A DNA stretch of 5,981 nucleotides, taken from positions 1 to 5,981 of the forward strand of contig JALVRI010000207.1 of the NCBI GenBank assembly GCA_027031325.1, written 5' to 3'. A program made the translations under genes and the position numbers. Under the pieces are notes generated by a model. That model was not told where the DNA came from, ran no database searches, and saw nothing but the letters and a program-made list of their open reading frames with translations. The DNA is from Desulfobacteraceae bacterium. GTDB taxonomy: Bacteria > Desulfobacterota > Desulfobacteria > Desulfobacterales > Desulfosarcinaceae. Shown here in pieces: positions 5,606 to 5,981 of this stretch (position 1 is the first letter of the stretch; every line of letters starts with the position of its first letter).

Positions 5606-5981
5606 TCAACCCAACAGGGATTTGACAACCTCGGCCAGCTTGTCGGGATCGACCGGTTTTTCAAGATAGGCTTCCGGTTCAGGTACTTCTACATCACCGA
5701 ACTCGGCCAACGCTTTCTGGGAACGCAGGAATGACTTCTTGGCTATTCCTGAAAGCATTAGCACCGGTATGTCTTTGAACTTTTTATTGGTCTTGATCAC
5801 GCGATACAATCTGATTCCACTTTGGCGCGGCATCAGAACGTCCAGTATGACCAAGTCCGGGAGACTTTCCTGGAGACGTTTCTGGCCATCCTCACCATTG
5901 TCGGCTTCGATCGGCTCGTAACCCAGCTCTTCGATGACCGTCCTGTTGAAGAGTCTCACATCAGGATCATCGTCGACTATT
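5606..5981 (-). CDS. Stand-alone response regulator receiver domain, N-terminus beyond the right edge
   Basis: The frame is open to the window edge and reads IVDDDPDVRLFNRTVIEELG, so the true start lies outside; the GTG at 5959 is internal, since it would remove the acidic pocket DDD. Visible are the phospho-acceptor Asp in LVILDVLMP (codon 5840-5842), the Ser of VLMLSG, and the conserved Lys in YLEKPVDP. The protein ends soon after (LAEVVKSLLG), so it is a single receiver domain with no output domain. Between the Ser and the Lys there are 31 positions rather than about 22, an extended loop (KKSFLRSQKALAEFGDVEVPEPEAY) that I associate with deltaproteobacterial single-domain regulators. It presumably relays phosphate from a histidine kinase to a partner protein. 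The Usp gene starts 45 nt downstream on the same strand. No kinase is visible in the window. Confidence 0.93.
   Translation of the reverse strand, partial: IVDDDPDVRLFNRTVIEELGYEPIEADNGEDGQKRLQESLPDLVILDVLMPRQSGIRLYRVIKTNKKFKDIPVLMLSGIAKKSFLRSQKALAEFGDVEVPEPEAYLEKPVDPDKLAEVVKSLLG

Overview
This window looks like an ordinary chromosomal stretch from an anaerobic Gram-negative bacterium, most likely of the Desulfobacterota (classical deltaproteobacteria). That placement is an inference. It rests on the mix of families: a stand-alone response regulator with an extended beta4-beta5 loop, a tandem-domain universal stress protein, a cytidylate-kinase-like P-loop protein, a MoaD-like/ThiF-like pair and a small four-cysteine orphan protein. 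No mobile element, CRISPR array, tRNA or rRNA was seen. Base composition looks mid-range and even throughout.

Layout, left to right. (1) 1-836, minus: an extended-SDR sugar-nucleotide epimerase whose C-terminus lies beyond the left edge. (2) 1006-1194, plus: a 62-residue four-cysteine protein in the gap before the next gene. (3) 1235-2158, minus: an AEC-family (auxin efflux carrier/malate permease-like) transporter, convergent with gene 2. (4) 2280-2525 and 2522-3391, plus: a ubiquitin-like sulfur-carrier protein (MoaD/ThiS type) overlapping, as ATGA, the E1-like adenylyltransferase that probably activates it. They diverge from the transporter across a promoter-bearing gap. (5) 3430-3741, 3847-4464, 4685-5560 and 5606-5981, all minus: a TrpR/YerC-like repressor, a cytidylate-kinase-like protein, a two-domain UspA protein and a response regulator cut by the right edge. 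Transcription runs from the response regulator towards the repressor.

How the genes relate. The carrier/E1 pair is a clear functional unit: the carrier ends in free glycines and the E1 keeps all nucleotide-handling residues. The response regulator and Usp gene are 45 nt apart and probably co-transcribed as a signalling/stress unit. The kinase-like and repressor genes follow after larger gaps (220 and 105 nt) and may be separate units.

No striking new system was found. The items most worth a second look are the small four-cysteine orphan, the zinc-less E1 with an N-terminal extension paired with its carrier but with no visible target enzyme, a perfect 20-bp palindrome inside the E1 gene, and the unexplained 220-nt leader of the kinase-like gene.
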